Part shown: positions 1 through 6,691 of the stretch, piece by piece
Layout: each line of letters begins with the position of its first letter
Numbering within the stretch: position 1 is the first letter of the stretch
Assembly (NCBI GenBank): GCA_044340485.1
Contig: JBIITN010000043.1
Location: forward strand, 1 to 7,430
Reading direction: 5' to 3'
Source of the DNA: UBA2093 sp044340485
GTDB lineage: Bacteria; Actinomycetota; Acidimicrobiia; Acidimicrobiales; Ilumatobacteraceae
Length of the DNA stretch: 7,430 bases
The notes under the pieces: generated by a model
Told to the model about the DNA's origin: nothing
The model's database searches: none
The model's input: the letters and a program-made list of their open reading frames with translations, nothing else
Made by a program: the position numbers and the translations under genes

Positions 1-342
1 ATCAAGGCGAAGTTCCTGGCGGCCAGACGTCTGTTGCCCCGCTCTGTTGCTTGCATCTGCGCGAATACTCTTTGGCAAACACACCACATCACCAATCAGC
101 AACATCGAGCTAGTCGATGCCTTATTTGCCCTGAGCAATGACTTCATCGAGATCCCGACCTTGTCGGCGACACGGCTCCACGAGTCGTTTCGTACCGTCG
201 TATAGGTGGCCCGGCCCGACGGGCAGGCAAATGTCTTTGCCTCGACTCCCGTCGCCGAAAAGACGAAAACCCCCGAAAACCCCAGCAAAATAAGGGAAAA
301 ACCGGCCATCACGGCGCGCCGAGCACGCAAAAAAAGACCCAT
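1..342 (-). CDS. Secreted LysM-domain protein, 3' end cut off by window edge
   Basis: An open minus-strand frame of 114 codons without a stop runs off position 1. From ATG 342 the protein starts with a basic n-region (LRARR, residues 5-9) and a hydrophobic stretch (about 11-30) ending near VEA-K (33-36), a plausible Sec signal peptide. Residues about 46-90 resemble a LysM fold: TYTTVRNDSWSRVADKVGIS, then LLRAN (69-73), then a closing IGDVVCLP (83-90). LysM modules bind N-acetylglucosamine-containing glycans, so a peptidoglycan-associated extracellular role is inferred. Cys40 and Cys88 flank the domain and could form a disulfide. The start is uncertain: ATG 342 lies one base after the tRNA-Ser CCA; GTG 312 and ATG 309 are in-frame alternatives, and none has a clear Shine-Dalgarno. 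The part after residue 90 is too short to reveal a catalytic domain, so a hydrolase cannot be excluded. Confidence 0.72.
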   Translation of the reverse strand, partial: MGLFLRARRAVMAGFSLILLGFSGVFVFSATGVEAKTFACPSGRATYTTVRNDSWSRVADKVGISMKSLLRANKASTSSMLLIGDVVCLPKSIRADASNRAGQQTSGRQELRLD

Positions 343-343
343 G

Positions 344-433
344 TGGCGGAGAGGGTGGGATTTGAACCCACGGTCCGCGTAAACGGACAACGCCTTAGCA
401 GGGCGCCCCATTCGGCCACTCTGGCACCTCTCC
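344..433 (-). tRNA. tRNA-Ser (anticodon GCU)
   Basis: Read on the minus strand, the acceptor stem GGAGAGG (433-427) pairs with CCTCTCC (354-348). It is followed by discriminator G (347) and an encoded CCA (346-344). The anticodon loop CTGCTAA (401-395) gives anticodon GCU (399-397). A long variable arm (GTCCG paired with CGGAC) and a T-arm (GTGGG, TTCAAAT, CCCAC) complete a standard class II serine tRNA. It reads AGC/AGU codons. It is transcribed away from the ABC operon. A TACACT hexamer on the minus strand (452-447) could be its -10 box, but I see no good -35. Confidence 0.97.
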
Positions 434-462
434 AATGAAGTTTCGCAGTGTATCGGTCTCAT

Positions 463-482
463 CTGTTACACAGACTTAACAG
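463..482. promoter_or_regulatory. Inverted repeat CTGTTA-N8-TAACAG, candidate operator
   Basis: CTGTTA (463-468) and TAACAG (477-482) are exact 6-base inverted repeats with an 8-base spacer. They lie in the divergent region between tRNA-Ser(GCU) and the lipoprotein gene. A second, overlapping 5-base repeat (TCTGT 462-466, ACAGA 470-474) adds to the symmetry. The size suits a dimeric repressor. No regulator gene is in the window, so the operator role is inference, and chance occurrence in AT-richer intergenic DNA is possible. Confidence 0.3.
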
Positions 483-512
483 GTATTTGACCCCCACATT
501 GGTCGGGTCCCT

Positions 513-541
513 GTGGCAGCGGACTAATCTCTACTTACTGT
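513..541 (+). promoter_or_regulatory. Candidate sigma-70-type promoter for the ABC operon
   Basis: GTGGCA (513-518) matches four of six bases of the -35 consensus. It is followed after 17 bases by TACTGT (536-541), which keeps the T, A and final T of a TANNNT -10 box. The predicted start of transcription, near 548, would leave a leader of about 35 nt before the ATG at 583. The match is weak; a TTGACC at 487-492 lacks a partner -10 at normal spacing. Confidence 0.25.
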
Positions 542-566
542 TTGGTACCACCCCTGGACCAATTAT

Positions 567-572
567 GAGGAG
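567..572 (+). promoter_or_regulatory. Shine-Dalgarno site fixing the lipoprotein start
   Basis: GAGGAG lies 10 bases before ATG 583. It selects that start over the in-frame GTG at 448 and the ATG at 565, which overlaps the site itself. Starting at 583 also gives a normal 21-residue lipoprotein signal peptide instead of an N-terminus with about 45 extra residues. Confidence 0.65.
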
Positions 573-582
573 ACCAAAATCC

Positions 583-1758
583 ATGAAGAAACTGTGGAAA
601 TTTGCTGCAGTCGTGGCAACTACAGCGCTGATCGCATCAGCATGTGGTGACGACGACGGCGGAAGCAGCAGCGACACAACAGCAGCCGGCGGTGACAGCG
701 TTCCCGCGGTAGCAGCCGACATCAAGGTTGCCGTTGTTTACATCGGTGTACCCGATGACAAGGGCTGGACCTACCAGCACGAAGATGGCATCGTTCAGCT
801 TGAAGAAGCACTCGGCATTGAAGTGAAGCGTGTTGAGAATGTGCCAGAAGGCCCAGAGTCTGAAGAAGTGATGGCACAGCTTGCACGTGACGGTTACGAC
901 CTTGTGTTTGCAACATCATTCGGTTACGGCTTGCCAATGAACAAGGTTGCTCTTGCTAATCCAGACAAGTGCTTCCAGTGGGCAACCGGTGCAAAGTTCT
1001 TGATCGAAGCAGACAACCAGGAAGTTGCACCGAACCTCGGTACTTACTTCGGTTCTGCTGAAGAAGCTCGTTACCTCTCTGGTATGGCAGCAGGTGCAGC
1101 ATCACCAACCGGCAAGCTCGGTTACGTTGCAGCGTTCCCAATTCCAGAAGTTATTCGCGGTATCAACGCATTCACTCTTGGTGCACAGTCTGTGAACCCA
1201 GATGCAACTGTTCAGGTTGTATGGACCGAGACATGGTTTGATCCAGCGAAAGAAAAAGAAGCAGCTGAGTCATTGCTCGCAGCTGGCGCCGACGTTCTTG
1301 GTATGCACCAAGACACCACAGCAACTGGTCTTGCAGCAGACGCAGCAGGTGCAAAGTGGGTTGGCTACAACAGTGACATGGCAGAAAGTGCACCCGGTGC
1401 ATGGTTGACAGCTCCTGTATGGAACTGGGGCCCGTACTACATCGAGACCGCTGAAAAGTGGGCCGCAGGCGAATGTCGTACCGATGAGTACTACGGCACC
1501 ATGGCAACAGGCATGGTGACACTTGGTTCATTTGGTTCATCGGTATCCGACGACATCCAAGAGCAGATCTTGGCAAAGGCGGAAGAATTCGCTTCTGAAT
1601 CAGCTGTTCCGTTCACAGGTCCTATCAACAAGCAAGATGGTTCTGAGGCAGTTCCTGCAGGTTCAGTTCTTGACCACAAGGTCATTGACGGCGACAACCT
1701 GTTTGCATTGCTTGGAATGAGCTACTTCGTTGAAGGCGTTATTGGTAACGCTTCCTAA
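583..1758 (+). CDS. BMP/PnrA-family substrate-binding lipoprotein of ABC importer
   Basis: This 391-residue protein is the extracellular ligand-binding component of the importer encoded downstream. Residues 1-21 form a lipoprotein signal (KK n-region, hydrophobic core, lipobox ASA-C with Cys21), followed by an acidic Gly/Ser/Thr linker (22-46) that tethers it to the membrane. The BMP fold starts at KVAVVYIG (48-55). Typical BMP-family segments are DKGWTYQH (59-66), ATSFGYG (110-116), GTYFGSAEEARYLSGMAAG (153-171), IPEVIRGINAFTLGA (187-201), WFDPAKEKEAAE (218-229), VWNWGPYY (279-286) and the closing FVEGVIG (382-388). Characterised relatives bind purine nucleosides (PnrA), adenine or riboflavin, so a purine-like ligand is likely but not proven. 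It is the first gene of the operon; rich use of GCA, GGT and GAA codons suggests high expression. The stop is 14 nt before the ATPase gene. Confidence 0.93.
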   Translation: MKKLWKFAAVVATTALIASACGDDDGGSSSDTTAAGGDSVPAVAADIKVAVVYIGVPDDKGWTYQHEDGIVQLEEALGIEVKRVENVPEGPESEEVMAQLARDGYDLVFATSFGYGLPMNKVALANPDKCFQWATGAKFLIEADNQEVAPNLGTYFGSAEEARYLSGMAAGAASPTGKLGYVAAFPIPEVIRGINAFTLGAQSVNPDATVQVVWTETWFDPAKEKEAAESLLAAGADVLGMHQDTTATGLAADAAGAKWVGYNSDMAESAPGAWLTAPVWNWGPYYIETAEKWAAGECRTDEYYGTMATGMVTLGSFGSSVSDDIQEQILAKAEEFASESAVPFTGPINKQDGSEAVPAGSVLDHKVIDGDNLFALLGMSYFVEGVIGNAS

Positions 1759-1772
1759 CCGAACAACGACTC

Positions 1773-3323
1773 ATGTCGAACACCTCACATGAGGTTGTGC
1801 AGGGGCCGCATCACGAAAGTGGTGCGGCCTCTGTCGCACTCTCAGCTCATCACATCACCAAACGCTTCCCCGGAGTTGTTGCAAATTGCAACGTTGACTT
1901 TGACATTCGTCGCGGAGAAGTACACACCCTGCTTGGAGAAAACGGCGCCGGTAAAAGCACCCTGGCTGCGATTCTCTGTGGCTTGTATCAACCAGATGAG
2001 GGATACCTCACGCGCAATGGCAGCGTGATTTCACTTCCTTCTCCCCGTGCGGGTCTTGCGCACGGCATCGCAATGGTGCATCAACATTTTCGTTTAGTAG
2101 AGCGATTCACCGTTGCAGAAAACGTTGTCCTCGGCAGTAGTGATCTGTCATTTCGACTAAAGACAAAAGATCTCAACGACAAAGTGGCAGCCGTTGCGGA
2201 TAGTTACGGCCTGCCCATTGACCCCACTGCAGTCATCGGAGACCTGTCGGTGGGACAGCGTCAACGCGTGGAGATTGTCAAAGCGTTGTACCAAGGCGCA
2301 GAAATCTTGCTGCTCGACGAGCCAACAGCTGTTCTTGTTCCCGCCGAAGTTGAAAAGTTGTTTGACAACGTGCGCGCGATGACCGCGAGTGGAAAATCGA
2401 TCGTGTTTATTAGCCACAAACTTGGTGAAGTAGTAGAGATTTCAGACCGCGTCACAGTGCTTCGTAACGGTGAAGTAACGGGTTCCGTCGAAGGTCGTGG
2501 TTCAGCTAGCACCGCTGATCTTGCGAACTTGATGGTGGGTCGTCACGTTGACTTGTCGGTGCAACGCGCTGAACATCCCATTGGTCACGAAGTTCTGCAA
2601 GTTCGCAACTTGTCACTCACGGTGAACGGAGTGAAGCGTCTCGACAACATCACGTTCAATGTGCATGAAGGAGAGATGGTTGGTATCGCTGGTGTTGCGG
2701 GCAATGGTCAAAAAGAACTCGCTGATGTGATCGCTGGTCTGACATCACCAACGTCTGGAACCATTGCCATTCAAGGAGTGTTCACCACCGACCTTGGCCC
2801 GATCAAAGCGCGCGAAGCTGGACTTGCGTACGTGCCGGAAGATCGCCTCGGAATGGGTCTTGTTCCATCGATGAGCATTCTCGACAACTTGCTACTCACA
2901 CGCAAACGCGACGTGATAGTCGATCGCGGATCTGTTCGTCCGGAAGCCGCGCGACTAATTGAACAATTTGAGATCAAAGCAAATGGCCCCGAACATGTTG
3001 CACGCAAACTCTCCGGTGGTAATGCCCAGAAGGTGTTGCTTGCGCGTGAGTTGTCGGGTGGACGAACACCAACAGCATTGCTTGTTGTATGCTCACCAAC
3101 GCGCGGATTAGACGTAGGCGCAATTGAAACAGTACGACGTCTTATTGATGACGCGCGTAGTGCAGGTCAGGCAGTCTTGTTGATTTCGGAAGACCTTGAT
3201 GAAATCTTGTCGTTGTCTGACCGCATTTTGGTGCTGTATCGCGGTGCGATAGTTCACGAGACACCCGGTGAATCTGCACACATTGAAACTGTTGGCGCCG
3301 CAATGGCCGGACTGTCGAAGTAA
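1773..3323 (+). CDS. ABC importer ATPase, tandem nucleotide-binding domains (NupO-like)
   Basis: This 516-residue cytoplasmic protein carries two ABC domains and should power the two permeases encoded downstream. In NBD1, Walker A is GENGAGKST (55-63), the Q-loop is HQH with Gln104, the signature is LSVGQRQ (158-164), Walker B is ILLLDEPT (178-185) and the H-loop His is H215. NBD2 is degenerate in the way usual for the simple sugar/nucleoside family (COG3845). Its Walker A is GVAGNGQKE (307-315) without GK(S/T), it keeps an LSGGNAQK signature (413-420) and PTRGLD (442-447), and Glu473 stands where the H-loop His would be. Walker B of NBD2 reads LLVVCSPT, so the second site probably hydrolyses poorly. 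ATG 1773 has no evident Shine-Dalgarno; GTG 1797 is the only other in-frame start before conserved sequence. Residues 1-22 are a family-variable extension whose codons form a strong hairpin. Confidence 0.95.
   Translation: MSNTSHEVVQGPHHESGAASVALSAHHITKRFPGVVANCNVDFDIRRGEVHTLLGENGAGKSTLAAILCGLYQPDEGYLTRNGSVISLPSPRAGLAHGIAMVHQHFRLVERFTVAENVVLGSSDLSFRLKTKDLNDKVAAVADSYGLPIDPTAVIGDLSVGQRQRVEIVKALYQGAEILLLDEPTAVLVPAEVEKLFDNVRAMTASGKSIVFISHKLGEVVEISDRVTVLRNGEVTGSVEGRGSASTADLANLMVGRHVDLSVQRAEHPIGHEVLQVRNLSLTVNGVKRLDNITFNVHEGEMVGIAGVAGNGQKELADVIAGLTSPTSGTIAIQGVFTTDLGPIKAREAGLAYVPEDRLGMGLVPSMSILDNLLLTRKRDVIVDRGSVRPEAARLIEQFEIKANGPEHVARKLSGGNAQKVLLARELSGGRTPTALLVVCSPTRGLDVGAIETVRRLIDDARSAGQAVLLISEDLDEILSLSDRILVLYRGAIVHETPGESAHIETVGAAMAGLSK
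1799..1834 (+). promoter_or_regulatory. Strong GAAA-capped RNA hairpin at the start of the ATPase gene
   Basis: GGCCGCATCAC (1804-1814) pairs with GTGGTGCGGCC (1819-1829) through 11 consecutive pairs including one G-U, with a GAAA tetraloop (1815-1818). Further pairs extend the stem to 1799-1834, giving 16 in total, three of them G-U. It begins 40 bases after the lipoprotein stop and covers about codons 9-21 of the ATPase gene. No T-run follows, so it is not a normal terminator. A role in protecting the lipoprotein mRNA or damping ATPase translation is inference. Confidence 0.6.
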
Positions 3324-3335
3324 GGGTGTGATGTA

Positions 3336-4436
3336 ATGCGATTTCCACTTCGCTTTGAAGCACGCACTGACTCTCCCAAGTATCTCAGTGCTGCAGTACC
3401 GGTTATCTCAATTATCGCGGCACTTGTTGTTGGTGCCGTCTTCTTGCTCGCCACCGGCTATGCGCCTATTGAGACATACCAAGAGATGTTGAAGGGTGGC
3501 TTCACCACTTTTTATGGCATTACCGACACACTTGGGTTATCGACGGTTCTCATCTTTACGGGCGTGGCAGCGGCATTTGCGTTCCAGATGAACCTCTACA
3601 ACATTGGTGGAGAAGGCCAGTTGTATTTGGGAATGATTGGTGGTGCATGGGCAGGTCTTGCCTTTGGCGACAGCCTTCCATCGGCCATCGCAATTCCTGT
3701 TGTGCTGCTAATGGGTGCACTCTTTGGTGCGCTGTGGATTGTTGTGCCCGCAATTGTGCGATCAAAGCTTGGAACAAGCGAGATCGTCACCACATTGCTT
3801 CTCACCTACGTCGCACTGAACTTGATGAACTACTTCATCTATACGAGTTCCTCATTCTTCCGTGATGAGAGCACGACCGGTTTCCCACAGGGTCGACCCT
3901 TACCGGAGTCAGCGACCATTGAAGCCTTTGGTTCAACTCGTGTGTACCCGACGTTCTTTCTCGCTGTAGTGGTGGCACTAGTTCTGTTCTGGATTGTCAA
4001 ACGCACCGAGTATGGCTATCGCATTCAGGTAATTGCTGATTCACCACGTGCTGCTCAATATGCAGGCATTAGTGCACAGCGCACGACATTGTCGGTGATG
4101 ATGATTTCGGGAGCGCTTGCTGGTCTTGCTGGGTCTGCACTCATTGTGGGACCGTTTGAAAAGCTCGACATCTCGATCACCACGATGGGATACGGATACG
4201 CCGGAATTGTTGTTGCAGCACTCGCCCGCTACAACTTTGTTGCCATCATCATTAGCGCAATCTTATTTGCAGGTCTTCGTACTGGTGGCGACAAACTACA
4301 GATCACAAGCGATACGCCTGTACATATCGGCGTGATTTTGCAAGGTGCTGTGTTGTTGTTCGCCCTAGGTGGCGAGATCTTCCGTCGCTACAGACTGCGA
4401 GTGGTGCGTCAACAACAGCAGGCGGTGGCATCATGA
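3336..4436 (+). CDS. ABC importer permease, NupP-like (first membrane subunit)
   Basis: This 366-residue polytopic membrane protein belongs to the BPD_transp_2 permease group and should form half of the translocation pore. Hydrophobic segments can be seen near residues 18-40, 67-83, 96-111, 117-141, 147-169, 205-221, 250-271, 284-297, 302-316 and 329-346. Family landmarks are FQMNLYNIGGEGQLYLG (83-99), KLGTSEIVTTLLLTYVALN (144-162), the likely cytoplasmic loop ADSPRAAQYAGI (234-245) that would contact the ATPase, and ISGALAGLAG (257-266). AAGGG (3322-3326) is a Shine-Dalgarno site 9 bases before ATG 3336; it overlaps the ATPase stop, so the two genes are likely translationally coupled. Length is normal for NupP/RnsC proteins. 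The C-terminus ends in a basic and Gln-rich tail. Confidence 0.94.
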   Translation: MRFPLRFEARTDSPKYLSAAVPVISIIAALVVGAVFLLATGYAPIETYQEMLKGGFTTFYGITDTLGLSTVLIFTGVAAAFAFQMNLYNIGGEGQLYLGMIGGAWAGLAFGDSLPSAIAIPVVLLMGALFGALWIVVPAIVRSKLGTSEIVTTLLLTYVALNLMNYFIYTSSSFFRDESTTGFPQGRPLPESATIEAFGSTRVYPTFFLAVVVALVLFWIVKRTEYGYRIQVIADSPRAAQYAGISAQRTTLSVMMISGALAGLAGSALIVGPFEKLDISITTMGYGYAGIVVAALARYNFVAIIISAILFAGLRTGGDKLQITSDTPVHIGVILQGAVLLFALGGEIFRRYRLRVVRQQQQAVAS

Positions 4437-5371
4437 ACGACAACATCTGGATCCTCACCTTTGCTGATTCCATCGCCATTGCCACCACGTTGATGCTTGC
4501 ATCGCTTGGTGCATTGTTTAACGAACGTTCCGGTGTCTTAAACCTTGGAGTTGAAGGCGTTTTGTTGATGGGCACCGTCAGTTCATTCCTTGCAACTGAC
4601 TCAAGTGGAAGTATCTGGGTAGGGCTTGTCGTGGGAACACTTGTTGGTGGGCTCACCGCAATGATTCATGCGACGTTGTCGGTGGTGTTTCGCGCCAATC
4701 AAATAGTTGCTGGTTTAGCGTTGGTCATTTTCTGTACCGGGCTTGCGAACTTCCTCGGGAAACCCGCAGAAGGTCGGATCATCTCAGAAAAGATTGTTCC
4801 CCTTGACTTTGGTCCTCTCACCGACATTCCTGTTATTGGACCAATCGTGTTCGAACAAGACATCGTCACGTATTTCGCTATTGCACTCACAATTGCCGCG
4901 AGTTGGTACATCTTCCGCACACGCTCGGGTCTCACACTTCGCGCGACGGGTGATGATCCCGCAACAGTTGATGCACAAGGTTTGTCGGTCGCCACTATTC
5001 GCTTTAGCTACACCATTCTTGGCGGCATGCTGATTGGCCTTGGTGGTAGTTGGTTGATGTTGGCTCGCGCGTCAGCGTGGAACCGTGAAGGCACCACAAA
5101 TGGCATTGGCTGGATCGCACTCGCGCTGGTGGTGTTTGCCGGATGGCGACCCATTCGCATCATCTTTGGTGCGGTGTTGTTTGGTTTCACATTGCAGCTG
5201 CCATTTACCTTGCAAGCAGAGCGCATCACGTTTATACCAACAGCGTTTACACAAATGGTGCCATATTTGGCCACGTTGATTGCGCTAGTTGCACTGTCAA
5301 CACCAAAGAGCAGACAGGCACTGGGCGCACCGAAGGCACTCGGTATTCCATTCGTCAGAGACGAACGATAA
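4433..5371 (+). CDS. ABC importer permease, NupQ-like (second membrane subunit)
   Basis: This 312-residue polytopic protein is the second pore-forming subunit, shorter than its partner as is usual for NupQ/RnsD proteins. Its start overlaps the previous stop in an ATGA arrangement (4433-4436), a standard sign of translational coupling and equal subunit production. Landmarks are ERSGVLNLGVEGVLLMG (31-47), corresponding to the FQMNLYNIGGEGQ segment of the first permease; ANQIVAGLAL (88-97); the likely ATPase-coupling loop RATGDDPATVDAQGLSV (170-186); and GGMLIGLGGSWL (197-208). Hydrophobic segments occur near 8-28, 36-53, 61-84, 90-108, 144-161, 192-211, 224-237, 241-259 and 273-289. It is the last gene of the operon. 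Its final codons and stop lie in a near-duplicate sequence that recurs 54 bases later. Confidence 0.94.
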   Translation: MNDNIWILTFADSIAIATTLMLASLGALFNERSGVLNLGVEGVLLMGTVSSFLATDSSGSIWVGLVVGTLVGGLTAMIHATLSVVFRANQIVAGLALVIFCTGLANFLGKPAEGRIISEKIVPLDFGPLTDIPVIGPIVFEQDIVTYFAIALTIAASWYIFRTRSGLTLRATGDDPATVDAQGLSVATIRFSYTILGGMLIGLGGSWLMLARASAWNREGTTNGIGWIALALVVFAGWRPIRIIFGAVLFGFTLQLPFTLQAERITFIPTAFTQMVPYLATLIALVALSTPKSRQALGAPKALGIPFVRDER

Positions 5372-5426
5372 GTCGCAAGCGACTTTCGAGAGTCTCGCAT
5401 TAGCAAGGTCGGAGACGAACGTTAAG
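5354..5426. repeat. Imperfect direct repeat (2 x 19 bp) over the permease stop codon
   Basis: The 19 bases at 5354-5372 (GTCAGAGACGAACGATAAG) recur at 5408-5426 with two substitutions (A to G at the fourth base, A to T at the fifteenth), a period of 54 bases. The first copy encodes the last residues and stop of the second permease; the second lies wholly in the convergent gap just before the acyl-CoA dehydrogenase stop. Both contain TAA. A partial tandem duplication or a small repeat element would explain it. Confidence 0.5.
5371..5386 (+). terminator. Weak hairpin after the ABC operon, possible terminator
   Basis: AGTCG (5371-5375) pairs with CGACT (5380-5384) around a CAAG loop and is followed by only two further T residues. 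A second palindrome, CGAGA-G-TCTCG (5387-5397), follows directly and could pair in competition with it. The position between convergent genes suits termination, but the stem is short and the T-run is poor. Confidence 0.3.
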
Positions 5427-5439
5427 CGTTATTAACGCT
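5425..5439 (-). terminator. Small palindrome over the acyl-CoA dehydrogenase stop
   Basis: AGCGTT (5425-5430) and AACGCT (5434-5439) are exact inverted repeats around ATT, which contains part of the minus-strand TAA stop (5434-5432). It may help end transcription of either convergent gene. There is no T-run, so the call is weak. Confidence 0.2.
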
Positions 5440-6682
5440 GCGTGCCGACTTTCAGGTCTTTGAACGCAACATCGCGGTCGACGGCAGGCTCACGTGGGAG
5501 TCCGAGCACGCGGTCACCGATGATGTTCTTTTGAATCTCGTCGGTACCACCAGCAATGTTGGCGGCAAAACTTGCGAGCAAGTTACGTGACCAGTTCTCC
5601 ATGTGGTCGCCCTTTTCGTGAGCAACAACTGCAGGACCCTGCACATCACTAATCAACTGACGCATCATGCGGGCAATGCGGGCTGAGTGCAATTTGCCAA
5701 GTGATCCACCAGGGCCTGGCGCACGACCAGATTTCATCTCGGCACGCGTACGCAGCGACACGAGTGACTTGGTGAACTCTTCGCTGTACACCTTCATGAT
5801 GTTTTGACGAAGAACGGGATCGTTCAATACACCACGACGACGAGCCTGTTCGATGAGACGATCGGCGTTGTCAGTCTTTACACCACTTGATGAACCGGTA
5901 CCAATTGCAACACGCTCGTACATGAGCATTGCTGTTGCTTGGTTCCATCCGTTGTTCAATTCGCCAAGCAACCATGACTTGGGAATACGCATATCGGTGA
6001 GGAAGATTTCGTTGAAGTGCTTGCTGCCGTCAATCTGGTGAATGGGGCGAATCTCAACACCCGGTGCGTTCATGTCCATGATGAACATCGAAATACCGGC
6101 GTGCTTGGGTGCATCAGGATTGGTACGAGCGATAACAATTCCGTAATCACTTAAGTGCGCGAGTGTGGTCCACACTTTTTGACCATTCAAGACCCACTCA
6201 TCACCGTCAAGCTCTGCTTTGGTTTGCAAACTTGCAACGTCGGAACCTGCACCTGGCTCAGAAAACATCTGACACCACACCGTCTCGGCAGAAATATTGC
6301 CACCTTGGAACTGCGCGCGCTGCTCTGGTGTTCCAAAGTCATTCAGCATTGGCAAGCACATGCCGTGGCTGATGGTGAGTTCGTTTGTCATATCGGGATA
6401 CTTCGCGTATTCCTCACGCCATACGCGATCGTGTGCACGAGTCAGTCCCGCACCGCCGTATTCCTTCGGATACACAATGCCCGCGAGTCCTGCCTCTGCG
6501 AGTGCCTTTTGAAACTTCTTTGCACCGTCCATCGCGGTCTTACCGCGGTCTGTGGGATCACCGGGCTTAATACCTGTGGCGTGCTTGTCGAGGAACGCAA
6601 CAACTTTTGCGCGGAACTCTTCAAGTTCTTCTTTGCTGACCTGACGGTTTGCGTCGTGGGTGACTGCTTGTGTGGTGGACAT
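5432..6682 (-). CDS. Acyl-CoA dehydrogenase (FadE family)
   Basis: This 416-residue soluble FAD enzyme should oxidise an acyl-CoA to the 2,3-enoyl-CoA; the acyl chain cannot be read from sequence. The N-terminal helical domain (about 16-132) includes GLAGIVYPKEYGGAGLT (65-81). The middle beta domain carries the FAD/substrate segment MFSEPGAGSDVASLQTKA (139-156) and NGQKVWTT (166-173). The C-terminal helical domain includes MLMYERVAIG (252-261), PGPGGSLGKL (322-331) and the closing GGTDEIQKNIIGDRVLGLPRE (378-398). The C-terminal site that carries the catalytic Glu in medium-chain enzymes (YEGT) reads IAGGT here. Glu256 in YERV is the better candidate base, as in isovaleryl-CoA and long-chain enzymes. 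Start ATG 6682 has a GGAAGG Shine-Dalgarno 9 bases upstream. It follows tRNA-Ser(UGA) by 46 bases, converges on the ABC operon, and has no visible pathway partner. Confidence 0.95.
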   Translation of the reverse strand: MSTTQAVTHDANRQVSKEELEEFRAKVVAFLDKHATGIKPGDPTDRGKTAMDGAKKFQKALAEAGLAGIVYPKEYGGAGLTRAHDRVWREEYAKYPDMTNELTISHGMCLPMLNDFGTPEQRAQFQGGNISAETVWCQMFSEPGAGSDVASLQTKAELDGDEWVLNGQKVWTTLAHLSDYGIVIARTNPDAPKHAGISMFIMDMNAPGVEIRPIHQIDGSKHFNEIFLTDMRIPKSWLLGELNNGWNQATAMLMYERVAIGTGSSSGVKTDNADRLIEQARRRGVLNDPVLRQNIMKVYSEEFTKSLVSLRTRAEMKSGRAPGPGGSLGKLHSARIARMMRQLISDVQGPAVVAHEKGDHMENWSRNLLASFAANIAGGTDEIQKNIIGDRVLGLPREPAVDRDVAFKDLKVGTQR

Positions 6683-6691
6683 GTGATCCTG

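Noticed and set aside
448..582. GTG 448 or ATG 565 as start of the lipoprotein
   Set aside because: The extra residues would bury the lipoprotein signal about 45 residues inside the protein and cover the promoter region; GAGGAG at 567-572 serves ATG 583.
434..582. Purine riboswitch upstream of the importer
   Set aside because: I could not find the three-stem arrangement or conserved junction sequences of a purine aptamer in these 149 bases.
1172..1576. 134-codon minus-strand frame opposite the lipoprotein gene
   Set aside because: Its composition (Leu, Gln, Arg and Ser rich) reflects the GCA/CAG-rich codons of the real gene on the other strand.
4303..4656. 117-codon minus-strand frame across the permease junction
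   Set aside because: It is antisense to both permease genes, with Pro/Ser/Thr-rich shadow composition and no family signal.
5008..5406. 132-codon minus-strand frame opposite the second permease
   Set aside because: It lies antisense to conserved transmembrane sequence and has no recognisable protein features; it is a shadow of the permease gene.
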